Positions 1-10,002 of a stretch of DNA of 64,000 nt are shown one piece after another. The translations under genes and the position numbers were made by a program. Within the stretch, counting starts at the first letter, position 1, and each line of letters begins with the position of its first letter. The stretch lies in contig JAQMWT010000466.1 of the NCBI GenBank assembly GCA_029834535.1, positions 124,001 through 188,000 on the forward strand. Reading direction: 5' to 3'. The DNA comes from Chrysophaeum taylorii (lineage: Eukaryota; Sar; Pelagophyceae; Pelagomonadales; Pelagomonadaceae). Below the pieces are notes generated by a model, which was not told where the DNA came from, searched no databases, and was given only the letters and a program-made list of their open reading frames with translations.

Positions 1-2
1 CC

Positions 3-299
3 CTCGCAGCCCGGCGACTCCCCGCGCCCTACGTCCCCGACATCCGCTCGGACCTCGATACCTCCAACTTCGACGACGAGTTCACGCGCGAGACGCCCAG
101 GGACTCGGACCAGAACGACAAACGCCGGCGTCGCCGCAGCCCGAGGGACCAAGCCAATTTCATCGTCGACCTCTTCACCCTCAACTTCAAGAACAAAGAA
201 AACAACCATCCTGAGATCAACATGACGGGGGCCGCCAAGGAGGACGACGACTTCGCCGACTTTTCCTACTACGAGCCCACCCCCTTCGACGACGACTAG
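3..299 (+). CDS. AGC-family protein kinase, C-terminal tail (5' end outside window)
   Basis: The open frame enters from the left edge and stops at 297-299. It encodes the C-terminal extension typical of AGC serine/threonine kinases (PKA, AKT, SGK). A PYVPDIRSDLDTSNFDDEFT segment near the start matches the AGC tail pattern P-F-x-P, D-T-S-x-F-D, E-F-T. About 15 residues before the stop lies a hydrophobic motif FADFSYYEP, the F-x-x-F-S-Y phosphorylation site that docks on the kinase N-lobe. A basic RRRRR stretch and an acidic DDD end are also visible. The catalytic domain lies outside the window, so the subfamily cannot be given. The FSY hydrophobic motif suggests an AKT/SGK/S6K-like rather than PKA-like tail. 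Confidence 0.8.
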   Translation, partial: LAARRLPAPYVPDIRSDLDTSNFDDEFTRETPRDSDQNDKRRRRRSPRDQANFIVDLFTLNFKNKENNHPEINMTGAAKEDDDFADFSYYEPTPFDDD

Positions 300-906
300 T
301 ACTGCCTTCTTTCTCGAAACTATCGACGGGTGGGTGACTCCAGCCGCCGGATGGAACAGGAGGACAGGCGCCTTGACAAAACATGTGCATGAAAGATAAA
401 AAAGAGAAGAATGACGCCGGCCTGGAACAAGTATCCAGCTCACCGCTGACTGACTGACTGACGGACTGACGGACTGACCATGGACCGGCGACCAGCAGGT
501 CCGACACCCCTATACCAGGGCGTCGTCCGAAAGGGATGGTGTTGCTGAGGGTGCGGAAATCTGTTTAGTATATGCCCCCGACGCACATTATTGGCGTTGA
601 ACACCCGAGATTTTATTTTATTGGCAACCGCTCGCGACGTCCTATAATATACAGAAGAACTACAAAAACTCCTCCCGGCGCCGTGTGGAAAAATTCCAAT
701 TATTATTATACCAAAAACATGTTGATAATAAAAATAAATACGTCTGCTTGGCGTCCGTTTTGAATTGTAGTGAGAAGGAGTCTTCCGGAGAAGAAGCACA
801 AAGTAAACAATGTGTTCAAACATAATAAGATACTAGGAGGACAAGCCAAGCAACCGGTGTTGAAGGGGGATTTCTTTCAAAGAGCGGAAGAATAAAGAAC
901 GATGTT
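300..906. other. intergenic region with short tandem repeats
   Basis: No convincing gene. It holds a short ctga/cgga-type tandem repeat around 447-480 and AT-rich patches near 640-760. It separates the end of the kinase gene from a small same-strand reading frame and may hold the 3' UTR of one and the promoter of the other. Confidence 0.5.
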
Positions 907-1335
907 GTGATGTTGAAAGAGATGGGGAGGGCGCTCCTGAACGCGACGGCGCAAGATGGTGATGTCGTCGAAGATGACACGCCTGGGACGCGGTTTATTG
1001 TCGCCGGTGCGATCTTCGTCGTGTCGATGTTTATGCTTGGGTGCGGAATTTCGTTCTTCCAACACCGAACCTCCCTGCGGTTCCCAACCGTCGCCTCGCC
1101 CGCACCCGAAAGGCTCGACGCCGCGACCGCAGCGAGGGATCGACGCGCGGCAGTCGTTCCGGACTCTATCATCGATCTCCCGACGGCAAAGCGGGTCGCG
1201 AGCGACGACGAAGACCTCAAGGAGGCTCTGCCCGCGCGGCTCCTCCCCGTCGCCTCCTCTGCCGTCGTCTCCACCGCGCACGTCGAGGACCTCGGCCGTC
1301 TCGAGCAGGGGATATGTCCCCCAGCCACGCGGTGA
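907..1335 (+). CDS. small single-pass membrane protein, unrecognised
   Basis: 142 codons if the first ATG is used; a second Met follows at once. Residues about 28-48 (FIVAGAIFVVSMFMLGCGI) form a clear hydrophobic segment, preceded by a short acidic region and followed by an Arg/Ala-rich soluble tail of about 90 residues. No family recognised. The frame stops 31 bp before the stop of the convergent glycosyltransferase gene, a normal spacing here. Overlapping frames on both strands reach similar lengths because of the high GC content, so the hydrophobic segment and the position are the main support. Confidence 0.45.
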   Translation: MMLKEMGRALLNATAQDGDVVEDDTPGTRFIVAGAIFVVSMFMLGCGISFFQHRTSLRFPTVASPAPERLDAATAARDRRAAVVPDSIIDLPTAKRVASDDEDLKEALPARLLPVASSAVVSTAHVEDLGRLEQGICPPATR

Positions 1336-1365
1336 AAACCGGAGCTTCTGTCGCGTCCGCCGCCC

Positions 1366-2472
1366 TTACTTGGAGGGCGGGTTGAGGGGTGCCATGTCAT
1401 CGTAGGCGTCACCGTTGAGGTCGCAGCGTACGGCGTATTTCGCGGCGCGGTCGCCGAGGGGTGTAGTCTCCAAGACAGAAAAGGCGAAGGGGTGGTTCGA
1501 GGGGGTCCGCAGGCCGTTGGAATGCCAGGTGTCGGCGTGCTCGTCGCGGAGCTCCCAACGGACTTGGCACTTCCACTCCGGACGCGATTTGAGAAAATCC
1601 AGTTTTTGGTCGAGGTCCATATTTTCGAGATCAGTAATAGTGCCGTCGAGAGGGGCGTCCATCGCAAAATTGGGTCCCCAGACCGTCTTGCAGCGGCGCA
1701 TCATCTCGTCGTCTTCCCCGCCCCAGCCCCAGTAGTTGTTCGGAAAGCCGTTGATGCACTCGAAGTCGAGGGCGTTCCAGCTGGCGATGCCGCCGACGTA
1801 ATCGGCGTTGCGCGTGTAGCGGTCCCATACCCTCGCCAGGTGAATTGGGACCGCGGGTCGCGCCGCGTACCAAGGCGCGATATCCTCCCCGGGCAACAAA
1901 TCGACGTCGTGGAAGACAAAGGCATCGCAGCCGACGTCGCTCGCGACGCGGTACCCGATGTTGAGGAGCTTGCCGCGGTTGAACTTGCGGCCGTCGTCCT
2001 CCTGCTCGACGATGACAATGCGATAGTCGTCGACCACGCGGCCCAAGAGGCTCGTCATGTGCGGGACGAACGCGGCGAGGTGGGCCGCGCGTTCTTGTTC
2101 TTTGTGAAGATCGCGGAACGGAACGATAACCGCGACGCGGCTCGCCTTGGAATGGCGCACGCACATCCGGCCCTCGAGGGCGAGGCCCGGGGGCTCGGGT
2201 TTCTTCCGCTTCCGGAGCGGGGCGATCCACTCCGGGACAGCGGGGCTCTCGTCGACTTCCTTTAGGTTATCGACCTCAACAGGCAAGAACTCGAAGCAGT
2301 TCTCCGCCGATAACCCCATTTTTGGGTCGCGCTCGCTATCCCGCCGTTCGACGGCGACGACAAAGGTCTCGTCGTCGATCGAATACGTCACGACCCCAAC
2401 GCGCCCGCGGAACTTGGCGTTCGAGTCGCCGGGCGGCGGCGTGTCGATTCGGACGGCCTTTCCAATCATCAT
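1366..2472 (-). CDS. beta-1,4-galactosyltransferase-like glycosyltransferase (GT7)
   Basis: 368 aa. The GT7 core is clear: FNRGKLLNIGY, then a metal-binding D-x-D in FHDVDLLP, YVGGIASWNALDF, and the acceptor-site signature INGFPNNYWGWGGEDDEM (compare WGWGGEDDD of animal beta4GalT). Family members move Gal or GalNAc from the UDP-sugar to a GlcNAc, Glc or Xyl acceptor in the Golgi. The N-terminal 100 residues hold a small beta-rich domain (RGRVGVVTYSIDDETFVV) and a basic linker, with no obvious signal anchor, so either an upstream exon is missing or the enzyme is not a classic type II protein. Acceptor specificity cannot be read from the sequence. It converges with the small membrane protein gene and diverges from the methyltransferase gene. 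Confidence 0.85.
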   Translation of the reverse strand: MMIGKAVRIDTPPPGDSNAKFRGRVGVVTYSIDDETFVVAVERRDSERDPKMGLSAENCFEFLPVEVDNLKEVDESPAVPEWIAPLRKRKKPEPPGLALEGRMCVRHSKASRVAVIVPFRDLHKEQERAAHLAAFVPHMTSLLGRVVDDYRIVIVEQEDDGRKFNRGKLLNIGYRVASDVGCDAFVFHDVDLLPGEDIAPWYAARPAVPIHLARVWDRYTRNADYVGGIASWNALDFECINGFPNNYWGWGGEDDEMMRRCKTVWGPNFAMDAPLDGTITDLENMDLDQKLDFLKSRPEWKCQVRWELRDEHADTWHSNGLRTPSNHPFAFSVLETTPLGDRAAKYAVRCDLNGDAYDDMAPLNPPSK

Positions 2473-2671
2473 TAATAATTAATTACCCTTGCCTCTTTAG
2501 CACGCATGCACTCTGGGGCTTGATAGATAGATAGATCCGTAAAAGCTCCCCCCCCCCGCTTCAACTCAACTCAAAGTATCTCTCATCATATAAATAAAGG
2601 GAAGATGTATGTGTGGATAATAAGTGACTTACTTACTTTGTGACAAGTTTCGAACAATTGGTCCACACATA

Positions 2672-3589
2672 ATGAAGGCGGTCTTTGTGGCCACCGTTTT
2701 CGCAGCTGCAGCGCTGGGCGAGGAGGCGTGTGAGGATGGGGTGGTGGAGGCCACGGCCATCGGGGACGAGAAGAACCAAAAGGACTACTACGAAAGGGCG
2801 TCGCACTACGACAAGATCTGGGGGTCGGACAACCTTCATCTCGGATTCTACCCGCACCTCGCGATCGGGGGGAAGAAAACAAAGGTCGAGCTCACGCACA
2901 TGCAGGCAGCCCACGCCCTGACGGAGAGAATGATCGACCTGGCCGGCATCAAGAACGGAAGCCGGATCCTCGACCTCGGCGCGGGTAAAGGTTTAGCCTG
3001 CTACGAGATAGGCGAGGCGACGGGCGCATCATGTCTGGGGATCGACCTCGCCGAGGCCAACGTTCGACGCGGGAACGAGATCGCTTCAGCAAACCCGCAC
3101 CTGAACCTCAAGTTTGAAGTAGGGTCGTTCACCTCCCTGCCGGATTCTGTCGTCGCCGGCGCGCCGTACGACGTCGTCTTCGCGCAGGTCTCCTTCTGTC
3201 ACGTCCATTCCCAACTCGACAAGATTTTCGCCCAAGTGAAACGAGCCCTCGGTGACGACAGCATATTTATCGTCAACGACTACCTCGGCGGAAACGGCGA
3301 ACCTTCTGAAGAGACCAAGGCTCACGTCTACAAACGCCTCCACTTCGAGATGCTCCACGGTCCCAAAGCCTGGCGCCAGATCGCCGACGATGCCGGCCTC
3401 ACCTTGCTCTACTACGAGACCCTCGACGACCACATGCACCAGACCTACCGCGGGATGGCGCAGAGGGCCAAGTACTTCGGCTTGTTCTCCAAGGACGGCG
3501 CGCCCCTCCACGTCAACTACGAGCAAACTGCCGAGGCCATCAAACGCGCCGAAATTGGCATGAACCTCGCCGTCTTCAAGCTGCTCTAG
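2672..3589 (+). CDS. SAM-dependent methyltransferase, sarcosine/dimethylglycine type, with signal peptide
   Basis: About 305 aa from the Met at 2672, chosen because it starts a signal-like leader MKAVFVATVFAAAALG; an in-frame ATG 48 bases upstream would bury it. A class I methyltransferase fold follows: motif I ILDLGAGKG, the acidic end of beta2 in LGIDLAEANV, and a post-motif FAQVSFCHVHSQLDKIFAQVKRAL. The start of the domain (YYERASHYDKIWGSDNLHLGFYPH) resembles sarcosine/dimethylglycine N-methyltransferases of red algae and halophiles, which methylate glycine derivatives toward glycine betaine. The leader suggests entry to the ER, and possibly a secondary plastid. The substrate assignment is an inference from overall resemblance. 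Confidence 0.8.
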   Translation: MKAVFVATVFAAAALGEEACEDGVVEATAIGDEKNQKDYYERASHYDKIWGSDNLHLGFYPHLAIGGKKTKVELTHMQAAHALTERMIDLAGIKNGSRILDLGAGKGLACYEIGEATGASCLGIDLAEANVRRGNEIASANPHLNLKFEVGSFTSLPDSVVAGAPYDVVFAQVSFCHVHSQLDKIFAQVKRALGDDSIFIVNDYLGGNGEPSEETKAHVYKRLHFEMLHGPKAWRQIADDAGLTLLYYETLDDHMHQTYRGMAQRAKYFGLFSKDGAPLHVNYEQTAEAIKRAEIGMNLAVFKLL

Positions 3590-3706
3590 TAGCTTGTCCT
3601 CCTTTCCACATTGAGACTCTCCCTACTACTGCCCGCCTGCTTGCCTGCGAAGGCGTGTCGTCTTTGCGTGCTTTGACAGATTAAGCTTCATCCTATCGCT
3701 TTCTTC

Positions 3707-5234
3707 TCAAGAAAGAGCGGCGTCGTTTTCCTCCTCCACCTCGGCGATCTGGTCGAGGCGGGAGTCATCGACGAGGAGCGTGAGGCGGAAGTCGTGTTTG
3801 TCCGGCTAAGGGAAGCGCGAAGAAAAAGGTGAGAGAGGACGATTGTGATAGGACACGTACCATTTCGTCGGCGTTGGAGGTGTGATGTAGCGCGACCTTG
3901 GCGTCGTTCGCGAGCTGGAGCGCGGCGAGGAAGCGGCGGCAGACCTCGTAGCGCGGGAGCTTGTTTGTGATCGCGGCGAAGGGGACGTGCTTGTGGTCCT
4001 TGATTTTCTTGAGGTCGTCGGTCAGGTCGGTCGCCGAGCGGCGCGCGTCGAAGGGTGCTCTATACTCGCTTAGCTTGAGTTCGACCTGCGCCTGCCAAGC
4101 CGCAACGCGTCGCGTGAGGTCGGCGTACTCGCCCTTGGAGAGCGTCGAGGACGCCGTCGAGACGCGCCTGTCGCGACACTCCTCCTCCTCTTCCTCCTCG
4201 TCGTCCTCGTCGTCGTCGTCGACGGGAGGCATCACAACATCATCGTCGTCGGGCGGCGGCGGGAGGTCGTCGTCGCAGTGGTCCGGAGCTTCGTCCATCG
4301 GCTCTGGATGGTCGTCGGGTTGGTGCCCGTTGACCTCGCGGTGCGCCTCCGCCGCGCGGACGGCGACGCTCAAAAGGTCTCGTCGTTCGTCTTCGGTGGT
4401 AGCTCTCGCAACGGCCGCGCAGGCGATGGCGGCCCTCGCGCCGAGGGACGAGGGTTCGGAGGCCGGGCGGCGGGGCGGCGGGAGTTTCCAATACTTACCG
4501 CGCTTCCGAGGTCGCCGGTCGCCGACGGGGTCGTGCGGATCGAGCTCGGCGTAGGGGTCTTCGAACGCGAGCGGTGCCTTGGCCTCCTTGACAACTGGCG
4601 GCGGATCTTCCGCCATGGGTGGCTCAAGGGGCGGCTCGTCGGGTTGAAGCGGCGGCGGCGGCGGCTCGTCGTCGTCGAAAACGGCCGCCGGCTCGACGAC
4701 GACTTCCTCCGCTTCTTCTCGACGAGGCGCGTCCTCTCGGACGTCCATTAGTTCGAGTAGCACGAGGGCCCCGTCCGCGCCCCACGCACACCCCGCGAAC
4801 GCACCCTCCTCGTCGTCGTAGAGAAGACGGTTTAGTGGAGGCTTCGGGCTCTGCCGGCGAGAGGACCCGAGATCGATGTTCTTGCCAGGTTTAAGGATTG
4901 GATCGTCGTCGCCCAAAGGAACCAACGGCCGAGCTTCGTCGAGCGCCTCCTCTTCATCGTCCTCCGCAGCCGATCGCTCGGGCCGAGACCGCTGCGTCTT
5001 GAGCTTCTCGAGGGTCTTGTAGACGAGGCTATGGAGGTGCTCCACTTTCCGGCCTAATATCAAAGCCGATCCTTGGACCAACAACCCAGCCTCGGCGAAG
5101 TTCACCAAGTTAGACTCGTCGATCGCCCGGACGCACTGCTCGATGTACTCCTCGAGCTCGGCGGATACATCCACCTCAAACGCGAGGGCGGCATCGCGTA
5201 TCGGACGGAGCAGTGCGCCAAACCGCTCGTCCAT
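3707..5234 (-). CDS. NCAPH2: condensin-2 complex subunit H2 (kleisin NCAPH2), two exons
   Basis: The N-terminus DERFGALLRPIRD..FEVDVSAELEEYIEQ...NFAEAGLLVQGSALILGRKVEHLHSLVYKTLE matches the conserved CNDH2 N-terminal domain. The middle is acidic and Pro-rich with DDEE runs, and the C-terminal third holds a conserved ARRSATDLTDDLKKIKDH region. A 55-bp intron (3806-3860, GTACGT...TTAG on the minus strand) joins NADEM to PDKHDFRLTLLVDD; without it the frame runs into nonsense. The last exon ends at 3707. I use the Met at 5234 (MDERF), as in relatives; a Met nine codons upstream is possible. As the kleisin of condensin II it would bridge the SMC2/SMC4 heads with the D3/G2 subunits. Confidence 0.85.
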
Positions 5235-5349
5235 CTTCAAATTTTTAAACCCTCGCTTCAACGGACGGCGGACTCGAGGGGATTCGAAAACACGCCGATA
5301 TCAGATCATCATTTATTATATACCATCATCATCATCATCATCATCAAGG

Positions 5350-6350
5350 ATGTCGATCGACGACGCTTCTAAAAAATATCCACCCGAGTCGGTCGTCCTC
5401 AATTTTCTTTCCAAGTACGCTTACTAACTAACCAACTAGAGGCCAGACCAATGCATGGGGCGTAGGCTAATAATAAATAATCTCAGCGCCGCCGCCGTGG
5501 TGCGCCGTTAGGAAGGTCGACTTGTTACCCCCAAAATAAATAAGAGCCCCGTACTACTTACTTACTGCAAAAAAAAGAAGAACCGGGTTACCATCACCTT
5601 CTCTCTGATCTTGGAGAGAGCCCATGTCGTCAAGCCATCAAAGTCGAAGTCGATAATGCGCAGGTGGCCATGCGGATCACCGAGCGCGACAGCGTCTCCA
5701 TTCACCACCGACGAACGCAGGCCCAGCTAGGCCTGCTATTATATACATTATTGCTGGGAATCGATGTGTCAAACAGCATGTCCATGGGTCGTGGAAGAAG
5801 GCTCGTGGCACTTTCTACTGCACGTCGTGCCACACAACGATGCACCGGCGCGACGCGCTCGCGTCTCGGATCCTGGCGCGGACAGCGCTCGCGACGGGCA
5901 TCCAACGACGACGCGGGTGTCGAACACACAACGGCCTATTATCACCCAAGAAAAGACTGCGCGCCTCTCGACACGACGGCGGCGGCGCTAGAGCCCACGT
6001 CGACGCGACAACCAGCCCCCCCGATTCGAATCGATATAGAGAACAGTAAAATCACAACTGTGTTACCCTTCAGCATCAAGACAAGACGTACTGGGCGCTC
6101 AAAGCCGAAAAAGAGCCCACCCTTCATCTCGAACACGCCGGAATCTTCCTCGAAAAAACCAACATCCAGCCCATCTCCTAACCACCATGATCCCCCATCA
6201 ATGCCCCTCTCGAACACAAACCTTCTTCGCAAAACCCTCATCGCATGCATTACAACCCCCACCAACCAGCATTTGCCCTACGTCACGTCATTCGCAACGC
6301 ACTTATTAAACGGATAGCCCCCATCAACAACAGCCCCAGCGTTAGTTAGT
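5350..6350 (+). pseudogene. fragmented multi-exon or decaying gene, unrecognised
   Basis: Several protein-like segments lie one after another in different frames: MSIDDASKKYPPESVVLNF (5350-5414); a segment with QAIKVEVDNAQVAMRITERD (about 5630-5730); PWVVEEGSWHFLLHVVPHND (about 5780-5950); a QHQDKTYWALKAEKEP segment near 6073-6180; and a QPAFALRHVIRNALIKRIAP segment ending near 6350. A GC-AG intron at 5731-5776 would join QAQL to ACPW in frame. Two perfect 25-nt GT...AG spacers (5415-5439, 5462-5486) could be very small introns. Between the last two segments the frame carries two stops with no AG acceptor, so decay is as likely as splicing. Base composition is lower in GC than the neighbours. 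I do not recognise the family. Confidence 0.4.
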
Positions 6351-6654
6351 TAGCCCTTCTTAATTAAATCAAAAAAGGTGGCAAAGTTAAGCGAATTAAC
6401 CCTACATTAGGGGGTAGTACTAACCCTAATAATTCAGATTTTCTATCTCTACAACAAGAAAATGGGTCGAAAACTTGTTTTCTCGACGTGACTGACGTAA
6501 GAAAGACAGACAGACACGAAACTCCTTACCCTCCAGTCTTGAGATATTTGCGGATTTGTACTTTGCATATATTCAAAAAAAGATTAATTCGAAATTAAAG
6601 AACCGGCGAATCAAAAAAGGGACGACGAGTCGTCGTGTCTGCAAAAATCGAGAT

Positions 6655-8554
6655 ATGGAGGAGGAGGAGGAGACGGGGGATGAATCGGCGTTGGCGCGGG
6701 AAGCCGAGCGCGAGGCGTACCACGCCGTGTGCGAGCAGTTAAAACTGCTGCGACGGAAGTACGACTTGTTGATGAAGGAGCACAACGAGCTGTTGTGGGA
6801 CAAGAACGTGCTGTCGGCCGCGGGGCTGAATTTGCCCGGGGTCGAAGCGTTGGAGGAGTCGTCGAGCCGCGTGTCGAACGGGGAGCTGAACATCGAGCTC
6901 GTGAAGGTGATCGGTCGCGGGGCGTTTTCGTCCGTGTATTTGGGTCGGTGGCCGAACGGCGAGCAGTGCGCGGTGAAGAAGATCTCCAAGTCGGCGGCCA
7001 AGTCGATGGTTGATCTGCGAAACATCGCGACCGAGTACGAGGCGCTGCGGACGTTGTCTCGGGGGCCGTGCGTTCTGGCGTTGCACTGCGCGTTCGCGAG
7101 CGCGTGGAACATATACTTCATAATGGAATTTTTCGGCGAGGAGCTGTACAAGTACCTGCAGAAGAAGAGCCTCCCCAAGGAGTTTGGGACGGCGGTGATC
7201 CACGGGGTCGCGAACGCCCTGACGTTCATGCACGATCTGGGGTACGCGCACCGCGACGTTAAGTCGGAGAACGTGCTGGTCCAGGGAAACGTGGTGAAGC
7301 TGTGCGATCTCGGGCTGTGCGCCAAGCTCGACGGAAATCCTCTGCGCAAGTGCTGCGGGTCGATGGGATTTTTCGCCCCCGACATGCTGGACCCCCGGGG
7401 CTACAGCGGCGCCGCGGTGGACGTCTGGTCGCTCGGGTGTCTGGGGATCGAGGTCGTCGCGGGCAACGATTTCTTCGAAACGTTTTGGTTCGACAAGTAC
7501 ACTACGTTCTTCAAGCGTCGCGGAAAAAGCTCGACCTACGTCGAATTTTTGGACTGGATGAAACCGACCGTCGCCGAGCTCCACGACCTCGTCGAAGCCT
7601 CGCGCGGCGTCGGCGAGACGGCCGCCGACGACGCCTCGATCCGCGCCAAGCTCAAGAACAACAGCCAGGTCCTGAGCGTCGTCGCCTCGTGTTTGAGGCT
7701 CGAGCCCGACCACCGCCCCCGAGCCTTCGAGATCCGCGATATGCTGGCGGCCTGCCAAGCCCCCGACAAGCCGTTGTTGACGCCGGCGCTCAACGACGTC
7801 AGGACGCTCGCGAACATCGACGCCTCCGCGCCGCCGCCGGGGGCTCTTCGCGTCGAAAACGACGACGAAGCCGCGCCGTCGTCGCTCGTCGCGAGGCTCG
7901 CGCAGAATTTGCGCCGGTCCTTTACTCCCACCACGAATCCCGGAGGTAAGGACGAGCACGAGTCTCCCGGTTCTCCAACAACCCGCTCGTCCAAGTTTCG
8001 GCGCCGACGTCGCGTCGCTCCCGATCGCCTCGGAGACGACGACGGCGATTTGATCGCTCGGGCGAGCTCGGATTTTTCCTCGCCGCGCCGCGGCAAGGTG
8101 TTGGTCGTCGACGACTCGAGCGTCGCGCTCCACTGGATATGCAAGGCGATCGAGCGCCAGTTCAACTGCGAGGTCCACACCGCATCCTCCGCGATCGAGG
8201 CGCTCTCCCTCACCGAGCATAACGACTACGACGCCGTCCTCACCGACATGATCATGCCGCACGAAACCAACCCCCGCGTCCTTCTCCTATCTATCGCTTT
8301 AATTCTCGTCGTCGTTCAGGCATGTCGACGGCTTCCAGCTCGTCTCGGCGCTTCGCCAGCGCGAGCAGAAGAAGGCCAACAAAAAGCGCCTCTTCATCTG
8401 CGCGCTCACCCAGCTCGCGGAGGCCTTCGACGTCCAGCGCAACGCCGACGTCGACGTCGTCTCGCGCAAGCCCGTCAACAAGGCCCTCGACCTCGATTTT
8501 CTCCGGGACTGCCTCACTCCTCGACGACTCACGACCGACGGCTGCGCCGCCTAG
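6655..8554 (+). CDS. serine/threonine-type protein kinase fused to a response-regulator receiver domain
   Basis: Starts at MEEEEETGDES (6655), with a short coiled coil (EQLKLLRRKYDLLMKEHNELL) before the kinase. Kinase motifs: Gly-loop GRGAFSSV (about 87), VKK lysine about 108, HRDVKSEN with catalytic Asp about 201, and DLG in place of DFG about 218. After a low-complexity basic linker comes a receiver domain: VLVVDDSS, phospho-acceptor Asp in LTDMIMPH (about 531), and the conserved Lys in VSRKPVN. A 61-bp intron at 8259-8319 uses a GC donor (GCACGA) and CAG acceptor; splicing it restores MIMPHVDGFQLV and the rest of the receiver, ending at 8554. A eukaryotic kinase with a C-terminal receiver suggests phosphorelay input. 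Partner histidine kinases are not in the window. Confidence 0.8.
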
Positions 8555-8782
8555 GAGGGATGGGATGGGATCGGATCGGATCGGATCGGATCGGATCGGA
8601 TCGGATCGGTCCCGCAAAAGAAAAGAAAAGGAAAGGAAAGGAAAGGAAAGGAAAGGAAAGGAAACAATACAAAGCAAAGCAAGCCTCTCTCCGCGCCGCC
8701 GCCGCCGCCGCCGCACAGTCGTCACGTCATATCTAGCAGCTGCACAGATCTCAGATCCGCCTCGGTTGGTTGGTCTGTCGGT
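8555..8782. repeat. GGATC and AAAGG microsatellites
   Basis: Just after the kinase stop lie about nine units of GGATC (near 8566-8610), then about eight units of an AAAGG/AAAAG pentamer (near 8615-8665) and a GCC run near 8693-8713. This is the 3' region between two convergent genes. No gene is seen. Confidence 0.8.
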
Positions 8783-9874
8783 CTAAGACCACATATCGAG
8801 GAGGGGGGCTAGGCAAACGGGCGTGCGCGCGGCCCGGCAGACGAGCGTCGTCGGGGTAAGCGCTCCGGTGTCGGGGTCGACGTCAAAGGCAAAGATCGTG
8901 TCCGAGTCCTGGTTGGCCGCGAGAAGAGTTTTCGGGGTGAGGAGAATAATGTCGCGCGGGGTCCGGCCCCGCGTGCCGACCCAGGTCGTAGGAGCATCGA
9001 GAGGCGCGCCGGTTCGAGGGTCGAGACGCGCGACGCAGATCTGGCCCTCCGCGTCGTCGACGCGTACCGAACAGTAGACCGCATTCCTCGAGACACGGAG
9101 CGCCGCGCACATGGCCTTCCCTCGATCGACGGCGGGCGGCAGCACGTCGACGGTGGCCGCCGGTGTTCTTGACGCGGGACGTCCGCCGTCGTCGACGGCG
9201 AAGACCAAAAGCGTCGCGGAGAGCTCGCACAGCACGAACAAGAACGCGCCATTCGTCGAAGCGGCGCAATGGCGTGGACCCGAGCCCGGCGGGCACTCGC
9301 AGGCCACCGAGGGCTCCCCGATAAGCCCGGAATCGGGGGAATACTCGACCGACCAGACGACGTCCGAGCCGAGGTCGGGGACGAGGACGGCGCCGTCGAC
9401 GGGGAATGCCATGTGTGCGTGGGATGTTTCCTGACGCGCGACGACGGGTCCCGCCGCCTTGGGGAAGCTGATAACCTGTCGGGTCTCGGAAAGCAGGCGG
9501 CCGTCGTCGTGGCGGACGGAAACCACCGACGCCCGCGGACTCGCTCCGGCATAGTTCGCCGCCAAGACGTGCGTTGGGGTCGCCGCCACGAAGCAGGTGC
9601 TCGTGTCCACGCACTCGACGGTACCGCGCGGTTCAAAGTCGCGCGAAAACGAGTGCAGACGGCCGCTGATTTCGTTCCGCTCGTCCACAACGTACAGGGC
9701 GTCGGCGGTCGCGGCGAGGTATGACGGGTTCGCGGCGACGCTCGAAGGGACCACAACCCTCGCCTCGGTCGTCGCGCCATCAAAGTCCTCGGGGAACCGG
9801 ATCGCGTAGACACCCTTCCCCTTCCCCGCGACGAACCCGAGGTCCTGCGAGTATGATCCGACGGCGATCAACAT
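8783..9874 (-). CDS. lactonase, seven-bladed beta-propeller (6-phosphogluconolactonase-like)
   Basis: 363 aa, the usual length for this family. Repeated propeller blades are visible, with family marks SHAHMAFPVDG...VPDLGSDVVW, the GSGPRHCAAS loop, GRTPRDIILL and a closing NQDSDTIFAFDVDPDTGAL. In bacteria this fold (Pgl type) hydrolyses 6-phosphogluconolactone; related eukaryotic enzymes act on muconate-type lactones. No signal peptide is seen, so it is likely cytosolic. The start at 9874 gives MLIAVGSYSQDLG, matching the first blade of relatives. The exact substrate is not shown by the sequence. Confidence 0.8.
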   Translation of the reverse strand: MLIAVGSYSQDLGFVAGKGKGVYAIRFPEDFDGATTEARVVVPSSVAANPSYLAATADALYVVDERNEISGRLHSFSRDFEPRGTVECVDTSTCFVAATPTHVLAANYAGASPRASVVSVRHDDGRLLSETRQVISFPKAAGPVVARQETSHAHMAFPVDGAVLVPDLGSDVVWSVEYSPDSGLIGEPSVACECPPGSGPRHCAASTNGAFLFVLCELSATLLVFAVDDGGRPASRTPAATVDVLPPAVDRGKAMCAALRVSRNAVYCSVRVDDAEGQICVARLDPRTGAPLDAPTTWVGTRGRTPRDIILLTPKTLLAANQDSDTIFAFDVDPDTGALTPTTLVCRAARTPVCLAPLLDMWS

Positions 9875-10002
9875 GCTGGCCAGCCTCCACGAGGTTTTGA
9901 AACTCTTTACTTTGTTTTCAGCGTGAGTAATAAATAAATAAATAAATTTAATTAATTATTACCCTCGTCGTCGGTTTATACGTTCGTTGCGACAAGAATT
10001 TT

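Noticed and set aside
6739-8262. 507-codon minus-strand frame
   Set aside because: Antisense of the kinase-receiver gene.
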